Numbered from the stretch's first letter, positions 1-13,749 are shown. The stretch: 64,000 nucleotides of DNA from Colletes latitarsis (GCF_051014445.1 NC_135141.1:8990001-9054000), one strand, 5' to 3'. A program made the numbers and translations. Notes: generated from the letters alone by a model not told the origin.

Positions 1-31
1 TGGGTTTTTTCGGGTTTGAATCACGTAGTAA

Positions 32-43
32 TGTGGTACCACA
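32..43. other. Conserved perfect palindrome in the monomer (first copy)
   Basis: TGTGGTACCACA reads the same on both strands and contains a KpnI site. It occurs at monomer positions 32-43 in most of the copies. In variants followed by TTG the palindrome grows to 16 bp, AATGTGGTACCACATT, as at 8,948-8,963. Variants that break it include GTGATACC, GTGGTGCC, GTGGTTCC and GTGGTAACAC. Such a dyad could bind a dimeric protein or form a small cruciform; neither can be shown from sequence. Confidence 0.9.
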
Positions 44-95
44 CAGTAGCAGCTAATTAAACCTGGTTTCGATCAATAATTTAGAGGATAAGTCC

Positions 96-124
96 GGTTA
101 GGTCTGAGTTAGGTCTGGGTTATG
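96..124 (+). repeat. 11 bp G-rich subrepeat block inside the monomer (first copy)
   Basis: In nearly every monomer, positions 96-124 hold two tandem copies of an 11 bp unit with consensus GGTTAGGTCTG and then a partial third copy, GGTTATG. The copy number varies. One unit is left near 2,382, 5,008, 6,236, 8,850, 9,541, 15,626, 17,900, 26,360, 32,529 and 41,513. An additional unit is present near 18,951, 19,314, 27,576, 27,770, 33,745 and 33,940. This block is the main source of length variation. The unit resembles TTAGGG-type telomere repeats but the period is 11, not 6 or 7. Confidence 0.88.
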
Positions 125-2618
125 CCCGCATCTGGCTCATGATTTTGCCCTCTTCGCATACTTGTTGGCCAGATCCTGGGTTTTTTCGGGTTTGAATCAC
201 GTAGTAATGTGGTACCACACAGTAGCAGCTAATTAGAACTGGATTCGGTCGGTATTTCAGAGGATAACACCGGTTAGGTCTGGGTTAGGTCTGGGTTATG
301 CCCGAATCTGGCTCATGATTTTGTCTTCTTCGCATACTTTTTGGGCAGATCCTAGGTTTTCTCTGGTTTGAATCACGTAGTAATGTGATACCACACAGTA
401 ACAATCAATTAAACCTGGATTCGGTCAGTATTTTAGAGGATAACACCGGTTAGGTCTGGTTTATGTCTGGGTTATGCCCGAATCTGGCTCATGATTATGC
501 CTTCCTCGCATACTTGTTGGCCAGATCCTTGGTTTTCTCTGGTTTGTGTCACGTAGTAATGAGGTACCACATTGAAACAGTCAATTAAACCTGGTTTCGA
601 TCAATATTTTACAGGATAAATCCGGGTAGGTCTGGGTTAGGTGTGGGTTATGCCCGTGTCTGGCTCATGATTTTGCCTTTTCCACATTCTTGTTGGCCAG
701 ATCCTTGGTTTTCTCTGGTTTGAATCAGGTAGTAATGTGGTGCCACACTGAAACGGACTATTAGACCTGGTTTCGATCAATAATTTAGAGCATAAATCCG
801 GTTTGGTCTGAGTTAGGGCTGGGTCATGCCCGAATCTGGCTCATGAATTTGCGTTTTCCGCATTCTTGTTGGCTAGATCCTGGTTTTTTTTCGGGTTTGA
901 ATCACGTAGTAATGTGGTACCATACAGTAACAGTCAATTAAACCTGGATTCGGTCAGTACTTTAGAGGATAACACCGGTTAGGTCTGGGTTAGGTCTGGA
1001 TTATGACCGAAACTGGTTCATGATTTTGCATTTTCCGCATACTTATTGGCCAGATCCTGGGTTTTTTCGGGTTTGAATCACGTAGTAATGTGATACCACA
1101 CAGTAACAGTCAATTAAACCTGGATTCGGTCAGTATTTTAGAGGATAACACTGGTTAGGTCTGGGTTAGTTCTGGGTCATGCCCGAATCTGGCTCATGAT
1201 TTTGCCTTTTCCGCATTCTTGTTGCCAGATCCTGGGTTTTTTCGGGTTTGAATCACGTAGTAATGTGGTACCACACAGTAACAGTGAATTAAACCTGGAT
1301 TCGGTCTGTATTTTAGTCGGTAACACCGGTTATGTCTGGGTTAGACCTGGGTTATGACCGCATCTGTCTCATGATTTTGCCTTCTTCGCATACTTGTTGG
1401 CTAGATCCTGGGTTTCTTCGGGTTTGAATCACGTAGTAATGTGGTACCACACAGTAGCACCTAATTAAACCTGGATTCCGTCATTATTTCAGAGGATGAC
1501 GCCGGTTAGGTCTGGGTTAGGTCTGGGTTATGCCCGAATCTGGCTCATGGACTTGCCTTCTTCGCATACTTGTTGGCCAGATCCTTGGTTTTCTCTGGTT
1601 TGAATCACGTAGTAATGTGGTACCTCATTGAAGCAGACTATTAAACCTGGTTTCGACCAATAATTTAGATGATAACACTGGTTAGGTCTGGGTTAGGTCT
1701 GGGTCATGCCCGAATCTGGCTCATGATTTTGCCTTTTCCGCATTCTTGTTGCCAGAGCCTGGGTTTTTTCGGGTTTGAATCACGCAGTAATGTGGTACCT
1801 CACAGTAGCAGCTAATTAAACCTGAATTCGGTCAGTATTTTAGAGGATAACACCGGTTAGGTCTGGTTTATGTCTGGGTTATGCCCGAATCTGGCTCATG
1901 ATTATGCCTTCTTCGCATACTTGTTGGCCAGATCCTGGGTTTTTTCGGGTTTGCATCATGTAGTACTGTGGTACCACACAGTAGCAGCTAACTAAACCTG
2001 GATTCGGTCGTTATTTCAGAGGATAACACCGGTTAGGTCAGGGTTAGGTCTGGGTTATGCCCGAATCTGGCCCATGATTTTGCCTTCTTCGCATACTTGT
2101 TGGCCAGATCCTTGGTTTTCTCTGGTTTGAATCACGTAGTAATGTGATACCACACTGAAGCAGACTATTAAACATGGTTTCGATCAATAATTTAGAGAAT
2201 AAATACGGTTAGGTCTGAGTTAGGTGTGGGCTATGCCCGCATCTGGCTCATGATTTTGCATTTTTTGCATACTTGTTGGCAAGAACCTGGGTTTTTCGGG
2301 TTTGCATCACGTAGTAATGTGGTACCACACAGAAACAGTCCATTAAACTTGGTTTCGATCAATATTTTAGAGGATTACACCGGTTAGGTCTGGGTTATGC
2401 CCGCATCTGGCTCTTGATTTTGACTTTTCCGCATTCTTGTTGGCTAGATCCTTGGTTTTCTCAGGTTTGTATCACGTAGTAATGTGATACCACACTGAAG
2501 CAGACTATTAAACCTGGTTTCGATCAATAATTTAGATGATAAATCCGGTTATGTCTGGGTTAGGGCTGGGTTATGCCCTCATCTGACTCATGATTTTGCC
2601 TACTTCGCATACTTGTTG

Positions 2619-3639
2619 GCCAGATCCTGGGTTTTTTCGGATTTGAATCACGTTGTAATGTGGTACCACAGAGTAACAGTCAATTAAACCTGGATTCGGT
2701 CAGTATTTTAATCTGTAACACCGGTTATGTCTGGGTTAGTCCTGGGTTATGACCGCATCTGGCTCATGATTTTGCATTCTTCGAATACTTGTTGGCCAGA
2801 TCCTGGGTTTTTTCGGGTTTGAATCACGTAGTAATGTGGTACCACACAGTAACAGTCAATTAAACCTGTATTCGGTCAGTATTTTAGTCGGTAACACCGG
2901 TTATGTCCGGGTTAGTCCTGGGTTATGCCCGCATCTGACTCATGATTTTGCCTTCTTCGGATACTTGTTGGCCAGATCCTTGGTTTTCTCTGGTTTGTAT
3001 CACGTAGTAATGAGGTACCACATTTAAACAGTCAATTAAACCTGGTTTCGATCAATATTTTACAGGATAAATCCGGGTAGGTCTGGGTTAGGTGTGGTTT
3101 ATGCCCGTGTCTGGCTCATGATTTTGCCTTTTCCACCTTCTTGTTGGCCAGATCCCTGGTTTTCTCTGGTTTGAATCACGTAGTAGTGTGGTGCCACACT
3201 GAAACGGACTATTAGACCTGGTTTCGATCAATAATTTAGAGCATAAATCCGGTTAGGTCTGAGTTAGGTCTGGGTCATGCCCGAATCTGGCTCATGATTT
3301 TGCCTTTTCCGCATACTTGTTGGCCAGATCCTGGGTTTTTTCGGATTTGAATCACGTTGTAATGTGGTACCACAGAGTAACAGTCAATTAAACCTGGATT
3401 CGGTCAGTATTTTAGTCTGTAACACCGGTTATGTCTGGGTTAGTCCTGGGTTATGACCGCATCTGGCTCATGATTTTGCATTCTTCGAATACTTGTTGGC
3501 CAGATCCTGGGTTTTTTCGGGTTTGAATCACGTAGTAATGTGGTACCACACAGTAACAGTCAATTAAACCTGGATTCGGTCAGTATTTTAGTCGGTAACA
3601 CCGGTTATGTCTGGGTTAGACCTGGGCTATGACCGCATC
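2619..3639 (+). repeat. 704 bp (4-monomer) spaced repeat
   Basis: The stretch from about 2,619 to 2,935 recurs at about 3,323 to 3,639, an offset of 704 bp or four monomers. Both copies carry the uncommon variants CGGATTTGAATCACGTTG and ACCACAGAGTAACAG, which makes common descent more likely than chance. A few substitutions separate them. Monomers between them are of other types, so this is a local four-unit higher-order repeat with one repetition. Confidence 0.75.
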
Positions 3640-6600
3640 TGGCTCATGATTTTGCCTTCTTCGCATACTTGTTGGCTAGATCCTGGGTTTCTTCGGGTTT
3701 GAATCACGTACTAATGTGGTACCACACAGTAGCAGCTAATTAAACCTGGATTCCGTCATTATTTCAGATGATAACGCCGGTTAGGTCTGGGTTAGGTCTG
3801 GGTTATGCCCGAATCTGGCTCATGGACTTGCCTTCTTCGCATACTTGTTGGCCAGATCCTTGGTTTTCTCTGGTTTGAATCATGTAGTAATGTGGTAACA
3901 CACAGTAACAGTCAATTGAACCTGGATTCGATCAGTATTTTAGAGGATAAGACCGCTTAGGTCTGGGTTAGACCTGGGTTATGCCCGCATCTGGCTCATA
4001 AATTTGCCTTTTCCGTATTCTTGTTGGCCAGATCCTTGGTTTTCTCTGGTTTGAATTACGTAGTAATGTGGTACCACACTGAAACGGACAATTAAACCTG
4101 GATTCGGTCAGTATTATAGAGGATAACACCGGTTAGGTCTGGGTAGGTCTGGGTTATGCACTCATCTGACTCATGATTGTGCCTTCTTCGCATACTTGTT
4201 GGCCAGATCCTGGGCTTTTTTCGAGTTTGAATCACGTAGTAATGTGATACCATACAGTAACAGTCAATTAAACCTGGATTCGGTCAGTATTTTAGAGGAT
4301 AACAGTGGTTAGGTCTGAGTTCGGTCTGGGCTATGCCAGCATCTGGCTCATGATTTTGCATTCTTCGCATACTTGTTGGACAGATCCTGGTTTTTTTAGG
4401 GTTTGAATCATGTAGTAATGTGATACCACACAGTAGCAGCTAATTAAACCTGGTTTCGATCAATAATTTAGAGAATAAATACGGTTAGGTCTGAGTTAGG
4501 TGTGGGCTATGCCCGCATCTGGCTCATGATTTTGCATTTTTTGCATACTTGTTGGACAGATCCCGGGTTTTTTCGGGTTTGAAGCCTGTAGTAATGCGGT
4601 ACCACACAGTAGCAGTCAATTAAACCTGGTTTCGGCCAGTATTTTAGAGGATAACAACGGTTAGGTCTGGGTTAGGTCTGGGTCATGCCCGAATCTGGCT
4701 CATGATTTTGCCTTTTCCGCATTCTTGTTGGCCAGATCCTTGGTTTTCTCTGGTTTGAATCACGTAGTAATGTGATACCACACTGAAGCAGACTATTAAA
4801 CCTGGTTTCGATCAATAATTTAGATGATAAACCCGGTTAGGTCTGAGTTAGGTCTGGGTTATGCCCGCATCTGGCTCATGATTTTGCCTTCTTCGCATAC
4901 TTGTTGGCCAGAACCTGGGTTTTTTCGGGTTTGCATCACGTAGTAATGTGGTACCACACAGAAACAGTCCATTAAACTTGGTTTCGATCAATATTTTAGA
5001 GGATTACACCGGTTAGGTCTGGGTTATGCCCGCATCTGACTCTTGATTTTGACTTTTCCGCATTCTTGTTGGCTAGATCCTTGGTTTTCTCTGGTTTGTA
5101 TCACGTAGTAATGAGGTACCACATTTAAACAGTCAATTAAACCTGGTTTCGATCAATATTTTACAGGATAAATCCGGGTAGGTCTGGGTTAGGTGTGGGT
5201 TATGCCCGTGTCTGGCTCATGATTTTGCCTTTTCCACCTTCTTGTTGGCCAGATCCCTGGTTTTCTCTGGTTTGAATCACGTAGTAGTGTGGTGCCACAC
5301 TGAAACGGACTATTAGACCTGGTTTCGATCAATAATTTAGAACATAAATCCGGTTAGGTCTGAGTTAGGTCTGGGTCATACCCGAATCTGGCTCATGATT
5401 TTGCCTTTTCCGCATTCTTGTTGTCCAGATCCTGGGTTTTTTTCGGGTTTGAATCAGGTAGTAATGTGGTACCACACAGTAACAGTCAATTAAACCTGGA
5501 TTCGGTCCGTATTTTAGAGGATAACACTGGTTAGGTCTGGGTTAGGTCTGGGTTATGCCCGAATCTGGCTCATGGACTTGCCTTCTTCGCATACTTGTTG
5601 GCCAGATCCTTGGTTTTCTCTGGTTTGAATCATGTAGTAATGTGGTACCTCATTGAAGCAGACTATTAATCCTGGTTTCGATCAATAATTTAGAGGATAA
5701 ATCCGGTTAGGTCTGAGTAAGGTCTGGGTTATGCCCGCATCTGGCTCTTGATTTTGCCCTCTTCAGATACTTGTTGGCCAGATCCTGGGTTTTTTCGGGT
5801 TTGAATCACGTAGTAATGTGGTACCACACAGTAGCAGCTAATTAAACCTGGTTTCGATCAATAATTTAGAGGATAAGTCCGGTTAGGTCTGAGTTAGGTC
5901 TGGGGTTATGCCCGCATCTGGCTCATGATTTTGCCCTCTTCGCATACTTGTTGGCCAGATCCTGGGTTTTTTCGGGTTTGAATCACGTAGTAATGTGGTA
6001 CCACACAGTAGCAGCTAACTAAACCTGGATTCGGTCGGTATTTCAGAGGATAACACCGGTTAGGTCTGGGTTAGGTCTGGGTTATGCCCGAATCTGGCTC
6101 ATGATTTTGTCTTCTTCGCATACTTGTTGGCCAGATCCTAGGTTTTCTCTGGTTTGAATCACGTAGTAATGTGATACCGCACAGTAACAGTCAATTAAAC
6201 CTGGATTCGGTCAGTATTTTAGAGGATAACACTGGTTAGGTCTGGGTCATGCCCGAATCTGGCTCATGATTTTGCCTTTTCCGCATTCTTGTTGCCAGAT
6301 CCTGGGTTTCTTCGGGTTTGAATCACGTAGTAATGTGGTACCACACAGTAGCAGCTAATTAAACCTGGATTCGGTCAGTATTTTAGAGGATAACACCGGT
6401 TAGGTCTGGTTTATGTCTGGGTTATGCCCGAATCTGGCTCATGATTATGCCTTCTTCGCATACTTGTTGGCCAGATCCTTGGTTTTCTCTGGTTTGTATG
6501 ACGTAGTAAATGAGGTACCACATTGAAACAGTCAATTAAACCTGGTTTCGGTCAATATTTTACTGGACAAAACCAGCTAGGTCTGGGTTAGGGCTGGATT

Positions 6601-7002
6601 ATGCCCTCATCTGACTCATGATTTTGCCTACTTCGCATACTTGTTGGCCAGATCCTGGGTTTTTTCGGGTTTGAATCACGTTGTAATGTGGTACCACACA
6701 GTAACAGTCAATTAAACCTGGATTCGGTCAGTATTTTAGTCGGTAACACCGGTTATGTCTGGGTTAGACCTGGGTTATGCCCGCATCTGGCTCATGATTT
6801 TGCCTTCTTCGGATACTTGTTGGCCAGATCCTTGGTTTTCTCTGGTTTGTATCACGTAGTAATGAGGTACCACATTTAAACAGTCAATTAAACCTGGTTT
6901 CGATCAATATTTTACAGGATAAATCCGGGTAGGTCTGGGTTAGTTGTGGGTTATGCCCGTGTCTGGCTCATGATTTTGCCTTTTCCACCTTCTTGTTGGC
7001 CA

Positions 7003-10000
7003 GATCATGGGTTTTTTTCGGGTTTGAATCACGTAGTGATGTGGTACCACACAGTAACAGTCAATTAAACCTGGATTCGGTCAGTACTTTAGAGGATAAC
7101 ACCGGTTAGGTTGGGTTATGACCGAAACTGGTTCATGATTTTGCATTTTCCGCATACTTATTGGCCAGATCCTGGGTTTTTTCGGGTTTGAATCACGTAG
7201 TAATGTGATACCACACAGTAACAGTCAATTAAACCTGGATTCGGTCAGTATTTTACAGGATAACACTGGTTAGGTCTGGGTTAGGTCTGGGTCATGCCCG
7301 AATCTGGCTCATGATTTTGCCTTTTCCGCATTCTTGTTGCCAGATCCTGGGTTTTTTCGGGTTTGAATCACATAGTAATGTGGTACCTCACAGTAGCAGC
7401 TAATTAAACCTGGATTCGGTCAGTGTTTTAGAGGATAACACCGGTTAGGTCTGGTTTATGTCTGGGTTATGCCCGGATCTGGCTCATGATTATGCGTTCT
7501 TCGCATACTTGTTGGCCAGATCCTGGGTTTTTTCGCGTTTGCATCATGTAGTACTGTGGTACCACACAGTAACAGTCAATTAAACTTGGATTCGGTCAGT
7601 ATTTTAGAGGATAACACCGGTTAGGTCTGGGTTAGGTCTGGGTCATGCCCGAACCTGGCTCATGATTTTGCCCTTTCTGCATTCTTTCTGGCCAGATCCT
7701 TGGTTTTCTCTGGTTTGAATCACGTAGTAGTGTGGTGCCACACTGAAACGGACTATTAGACCTGGTTTCGATCAATAATTTAGAGCATAAATCCGGTTAG
7801 GTCTGAGTTAGGTCTGGGTCATGCCCGAATCTGGCTCATGATTTTGCCTTTTCCGCATTCTTGTTGCCAGATCCTGGGTTTTTTCGGGTTTGAATCACGT
7901 ATTAATGTGGTACCTCACAGTAGCAGCTAATTAAACCTGGATTCGGTCAGTATTTTAGAGGATAACACCAGTTAGGTCTCGTTTATGTCTGGGTTATGCC
8001 CGAATCTGGCTCATGATTATGCCTTCTTCGCATACTTGTCGGCCAGATCCTGGGTTTTTTCGGGTTTGCATCATGTAGTACTGCGGTACCACACTGGAGC
8101 AGACTATTAAACCTGGTTTCGATCAATAATTTAGATGATAACACTGGTTAGGTCTGGGTTAGGTCTGGGTCATGCCCGAATCTGGCTCATGATTTTGCCT
8201 TTTCCGCATTCTTGTTGCCAGATCCTGGGTTTTTTCGGGTTTGAATCACGTATTAATGTGGTACCTCACAGTAGCACCTAATTAAACCTGGATTCGGTCA
8301 GTATTTTAGAGGATAACACCGGTTAGGTCTCGTTTATGTCTGGGTTATGCCCGAATCTGGCTCATGATTATGCCTTCTTCGCATACTTGTCGGCCAGATC
8401 CTGGGTTTTTTCGGGTTTGCATCATGTAGTACTGCGGTACCACACAGTACAAGCTAACTAAACCTTGATTCGGTCGGTATTTCAGAGGATAGCACCGGTT
8501 AGGTCTGGGTTAGGTCTGGGTTATGCCCGAATCTGGCTCATGATTTTGCCTTCTTCGCAGACTTGTTGGCCAGATCCTTGGTTTTCTCTGGTTTCAATCA
8601 CGTAGTAATGTGATACCACACTGGAGCAGACTATTAAACCTGGTTTCGATCAATAATTTAAATGATAAATCCGGTTAGGTCTGAGTTAGGTCCGGGTTAT
8701 GCCCGTATCTGGCTCATGATTTTGCCTTCTTCGCATACTTGTTAGAAAGAACCTGGGTTTTTTCGGGTTTGCATCACGTAGTAATGTGGTACCACACAGA
8801 AACAGTCCATTAAACTTGGTTTCGATCAATATTTTAGAGGATTACATCGGTTAGGTCTGGGTTATGCCCGCATCTGGCTCTTGATTTTGACTTTTCCGCA
8901 TTCTTGTTGGCTAGATCCCTGGTTTTCTCTGGTTTGTATCACGTAGTAATGTGGTACCACATTGAAACAGTCAATTAAACCTGGTTTCGGTCAATATTTT
9001 ACTGGACAAAACCAGCTAGGTCTGGGTTACGGCTGGGTTATGCCCTCATCTGGCTCTTGATTTTGCCTTCTTCGCATACTTGTTGGCCAGATCCCGGGTT
9101 TTTTCGGGTTTGAATCACGTAGTAATGTGGTACCACACAGTAGCAGCTAATTAAACCTGGATTCGGTCATTATTTCAGAGGATAACACCGGTTAGGTCTG
9201 AGTTAGGTCTGGGTTATGCCCGCATCTGGCTCATGATTTTGCACTCTTCGCATACTTGTTGGCCAGATCCTGGGTTTTTTCGGGTTTGAATCACGTAGTA
9301 ATGTGGTACCACACAGTAGCAGCTAACTAAACCTGGATTCGGTCGGTATTTCAGAGGATAACACCGGTTAGGTCTGGGTTACGCCTGGGTTATGCCCGAT
9401 TCTGGCTCATGATTTTGCCTTCTTCGCATACTTGTTGGCCAGAACCTGGGTTTTTTCGGGTTTGCATCACGTAGTAATTTGGTACCACACAGAAACAGTC
9501 CATTAAACTAGGTTTCGATCAATATTTTAGAGGATTACACCGGTTAGGTCTGGGTTATGCCCGCATCTGGCTCTTGATTTTGACTTTTCCGCGTTCTTGT
9601 TGGCTAGATCCTTGGTTTTCTCTGGTTTGTATCACGTAGTAACGTGGTACCACATTGAAACAGTCAATTAAACCTGGTTTCGGTCAATATTTTACTGGAC
9701 AAAACCAGCTAGGTCTGGGTTAGGGCTGGGTTATGCCCTCATCTGACTCATGATTTTGCCTACTTCGCATACTTGTTGGCCAGATCCTGGGTTTTTTCGG
9801 GTTTGAATCACGTTGTAATGTGGTACCACACAGTAACAGTCAATTAAACCTGGATTCGGTCAGTATTTTAGTCGGTAACACCGGTTATGTCTGGGTTAGA
9901 CCTGGGTTATGACCGCATCTGGCTCATGATTTTGCCTTCTTCACATACTTGTTGGCCAGATCCTGTGTTTTTTCGAGTTTGAATCACGTAGTAATGTGGT

Positions 10001-11110
10001 ACCACACAGTAACAGTCAATTAAACCTGGATTCGGTCAGTATTTTAGTCGGTAACACCGGTTATGTCTGGGTTAGTCCTGGGTTATGCCCGCATCTGGCT
10101 CATGATTTTGCCTTCTTCGCATACTTGTTGGCCAGATCCTTGGTTTTCTCTGGTTTGCATCACGTAGTAATGAGGTACCACATTTAAACAGTCAATTAAA
10201 CCTGGTTTCGATCAATATTTTACAGGATAAATCCGGGTAGGTCTGGGTTAGGTGTGGGTTATGCCCGTGTCTGGCTCATGATTTTGCCTTTTCCACATTC
10301 TTGTTGGCCAGATCCTTGGTTTTCTCTGGTTTGAATCAGGTAGTAATGTGGTGCCACACTGAAACGGACTATTAGACCTGGTTTCGATCAATAATTTAGA
10401 GCATAAATCCGGTTAGGTCTGGGTTAGGTCTGGGTCATGCCCGAATCTGGCTCATGATTTAGCCTTTTCCGCATTCTTGTTGGCCAGATCATGGGTTTTT
10501 TTCGGGTTTGAATCACGTAGTGATGTGGTACCACACAGTAACAGTCAATTAAACCTGGATTCGGTCAGTACTTTAGAGGATAACACCGGTTAGGTTGGGT
10601 GATGACCGAAACTGGTTCATGATTTTGCATTTTCCGCATACTTATTGGCCAGATCCTGGGTTTTTTCGGGTTTGAATCACGTAGTAATGTGATACCACAC
10701 AGTAACAGTCAATTAAACCTGGATTCGGTCAGTATTTTACAGGATAACACTGGTTAGGTCTGGGTTAGGTCTGGGTCATGCCCGAATCTGGCTCATGATT
10801 TTGCCTTTTCCGCATTCTTGTTGCCAGATCCTGGGTTTTTTCGGGTTTGAATCACATAGTAATGTGGTACCTCACAGTAGCAGCTAATTAAACCTGGATT
10901 CGGTCAGTGTTTCAGAGGATAACACCGGTTAGGTCTGGTTTATGTCTGGGTTATGCCCGGATCTGGCTCATGATTATGCCTTCTTCGCATACTTGTTGGC
11001 CAGATCCTGGGTTTTTTCGCGTTTGCATCATGTAGTACTGTGGTACCACACAGTAACAGTCAATTAAACTTGGATTCGGTCAGTATTTTAGAGGATAACA
11101 CCGGTTAGGT
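7003..11110 (+). repeat. ~3.48 kb (about 20-monomer) duplicated block
   Basis: The rare junction GATCATGGGTTTTTTTCGGG followed by CACGTAGTGATG occurs at 7,003 and again at 10,487, an offset of 3,484 bp. Similarity then continues for at least 600 bp, including the shortened GGTTAGGTTGGGT form at about 7,105 and 10,590 and the ACCGAAACTGGTTCATG variant. Twenty 176 bp monomers would be 3,520 bp. The shortfall is plausibly due to several monomers between the copies that have lost an 11 bp subrepeat, for example near 8,850 and 9,541. Confidence 0.7.
7861..8450 (+). repeat. 351 bp dimer tandem duplication
   Basis: Two consecutive two-monomer units share the rare variants CACGTATTAATGTGGTACC and TCTCGTTTATGTCTGG, and CTTGTCGGCCAGATCC is found in both. 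The marker TATTAATG lies at 7,900 and 8,251, so the period is 351 bp. This is a clear local dimeric repeat within the mosaic domain. Confidence 0.75.
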
Positions 11111-11773
11111 CTGGGTTAGGTCTGGGTCATGCCCGAAACTGGTTCATGATTTTGCATTTTCCGCATACTTATTGGCCAGATCCTGGGTTTTTTCGGGTTT
11201 GAATCACGTAGTAATGTGGTACCACACAGTAGCAGCTAATTAAACCTGGATTCGGTCGGTATTTCAGAGGATAACACCGGTTAGGTCTGGGTCAGGTCTG
11301 GGTTATGACCGAAACTGGTTCATGATTTTGCATTTTCCACATACTTATTGGCCAGATCCTGGGTTTTTTCGGGTTTGAATCACGTAGTAATGTGATACCA
11401 CACAGTAACAGTCAATTAAACCTGGATTCGGTCAGTATTTTAGAGGATAACACTGGTTAGGTCTGGGTTAGGTCTGGGTCATGCCCGAATGTGGCTCATG
11501 ATTTTGCCTTTTCCGCATTCTTGTTGCCAGATCCTGGGTCTTTTCGGGTTTGAATCACGTAGTAATGTGGTACCACACAGTAGCAGCTAATTAAACCTGG
11601 ATTCGGTCGGTATTTCAGAGGATAACACCGGTTAGGTCTGGGTTAGGTCTGGGTTATGCCCGTATCTGGCTCATGATTGTGCCTTCTTCGCATACTTGTT
11701 GGCCGGATCCTTGGTTTTCTCTGGTTTGAATCACGTAGTAATGTGATACCACACTGAAGCAGACTATTAAACC

Positions 11774-11855
11774 TGGTTTCGATCAATAATTTAGATGATA
11801 AATCCGGATAGGTCTGGTTTCGACAATAATTTAGAGGATAAGTCCGGTTAGGTCT
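11774..11855 (+). repeat. Expanded monomer with 41 bp internal duplication (copy 1)
   Basis: The segment starting TGGTTTCGATCAATAATTTA at 11,774 starts again at 11,815, 41 bp later, inside one monomer. The unit is therefore about 217 bp instead of 176. The second half-copy has lost one base (CGACAATAAT instead of CGATCAATAAT). Two similar expanded monomers occur at about 13.75 and 14.32 kb, so this form has spread with the array. Confidence 0.8.
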
Positions 11856-12299
11856 GGATTAGGTGTGGGTTATGCCCGAATCTGGCACATGATTTTGCCT
11901 TCTTCGCATACTTGTTGGCCAGATCCTGGGTTTTTTTCGGGTTTGAATCACGTAGTAATGTGGTACCACACAGTAACAGTCAATTAAACCTGGATTCGGT
12001 CAGTATTTTAGAGGATAACACCGGTTAGGTCTGGGTTAGGTCCTGGTCATGCCCGAATCTGGCTCATGATTTTGCCTTTTCCGCATTCTTGTTGGCCAGA
12101 TCCTTGGTTTTCTCTGGTTTGAATCGCGTAGTATTGTGGTACCACACTGAAGCAGACTATTAAACCTGGTTTCGATCAATAATTTAGAGGATAAATCCGG
12201 TTAGGTTTCAGTTAGGTCTGGGTTATGCCCGCATCTGGCTCATGATTTTACCCTCTTCGCATACTTGTTGGCCGGATCCTGGGTTTTTTCGGGTTTCAA

Positions 12300-12660
12300 T
12301 CACGTAGTAATGTGGTACCACACAGTAACAGTCAACGAAACCAGGATTCGCTCAGTATTTTAATCGGTAACACCGGTTATGTCTGGGTTAGGTCTGGATT
12401 ATGCCCGAATCTGGCACATGATTTTGCCTTTTCCGCATACTTATTGGCCACATCCTTGGTTTTGTCGGGTTTGAATCACGTAGTAATGTGGTACCACACA
12501 GTAACAGTCAATTAAACCTGGATTCGGTCAGTATTTTAGTCGGTAACACCGGTTATGTCTGGGTTAGGTCTGGATTATGCCCGAATCTGGCACATGATTT
12601 TGCCTTTTCCGCATACTTATTGGCCACATCCTGGGTTTTTTCGGGTTTGAATCACGTAGT
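12300..12660 (+). repeat. Adjacent near-duplicate monomers
   Basis: The monomers holding the palindromes at about 12,312 and 12,488 are neighbours (176 bp apart) and share the variants TCTGGATTATGCCCGAATC, GGCACATGATTTTGCC and CTTATTGGCCACATCC. Direct neighbours this similar are uncommon here, where best matches tend to lie several monomers away. Related copies occur at about 14.68 and 15.21 kb. Confidence 0.7.
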
Positions 12661-13749
12661 AATGTGGTACCACACTGTAACAGTCAACAAAACCTGGATT
12701 CGGTCAGTATTTTAGAGGATAACACCGGTTAGGACTGGGTTAGGTCTGGGTCATGCCCGAATCTGGCTCATGATTTTGCCATTTCCGCATTCTTGTTGGC
12801 CAGATCCTTGGTTTTCTCTGGTCTGAGACACGTAGTAATGTTGTACCACATGTAAACAGTCAATTAAACCTGGTTTCGATGAATATTTTACAGGATAAAA
12901 CCGGGTAGGTCTGGGTTAGGTGTGGGTTATGCCTGCGTCTGACACATGATTTTGCCTTCTTCGCATACTTGTTGGCCAGATCCTTGGTTTTCTCTGGTTT
13001 GAATCACGTAGTAATGTGATACCACACTGAAGCAGACTATTAAACCTGGTTTCGATCAATAATTAGAGGATAAATCCGGTTAGGTCTCAGTTAGGTCTGG
13101 GTTATGCCCGCATCTGGCTCATGATTTTACCCTCTTCGCATACTTGTTGGCCGGATCCTGGGTTTTTCCGGGTTTGAATCACGTTGTAATGTGGTACCGC
13201 ACAGTAGCAGTCAATTAAACCTGGATTCGGTCAGTATTTTAGTCGGTAACACCGGTTATGTCTGGGTTAGTCCTGGGTTGTGCCCGCATCTGGCTCATGA
13301 TTTTGCCTTCTTCGCATACTTGTTGGCCAGATCCTTGGTTTTCTCTGGTTTGTATCACGTAGTAATGAGGTACCACATTTAAACAGTCAATTAAACCTGG
13401 TTTCGACGAATATTTGACAGGATAAAACCGGGTAGGTCTGGGTTAGGTGTGGGTTATGCCCGCGACTGACACATGATTTTGCCTTTTCCACATTCTTGTT
13501 TGCCAGATCCTTGGTTTTCTCTGGTTTGAATCACGTAGTAATGTGGTACCACACTGAAGCAGACTATTAATCCTGGTTTCGATCAATAATTTAGAGGATA
13601 AATCCGGTTAGGTCTGAGTTAGGTCTGGGTTATGCCCGCATCTGGCTCATGATTTTGCCCTCTTCAGATACTTGTTGGCCAGATCCTTGGTTTTCTCTGG
13701 TTTGAATCACGTAGTAATGTGATACCACACTGAAGCAGACTATTAAACC

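Noticed and set aside
96..124. Telomere repeat
   Set aside because: GGTTAGG and GGGTTAG resemble TTAGGG or TTTAGGG repeats, but the period is 11 bp, only two to three copies occur per monomer, and the block is embedded in the satellite unit.
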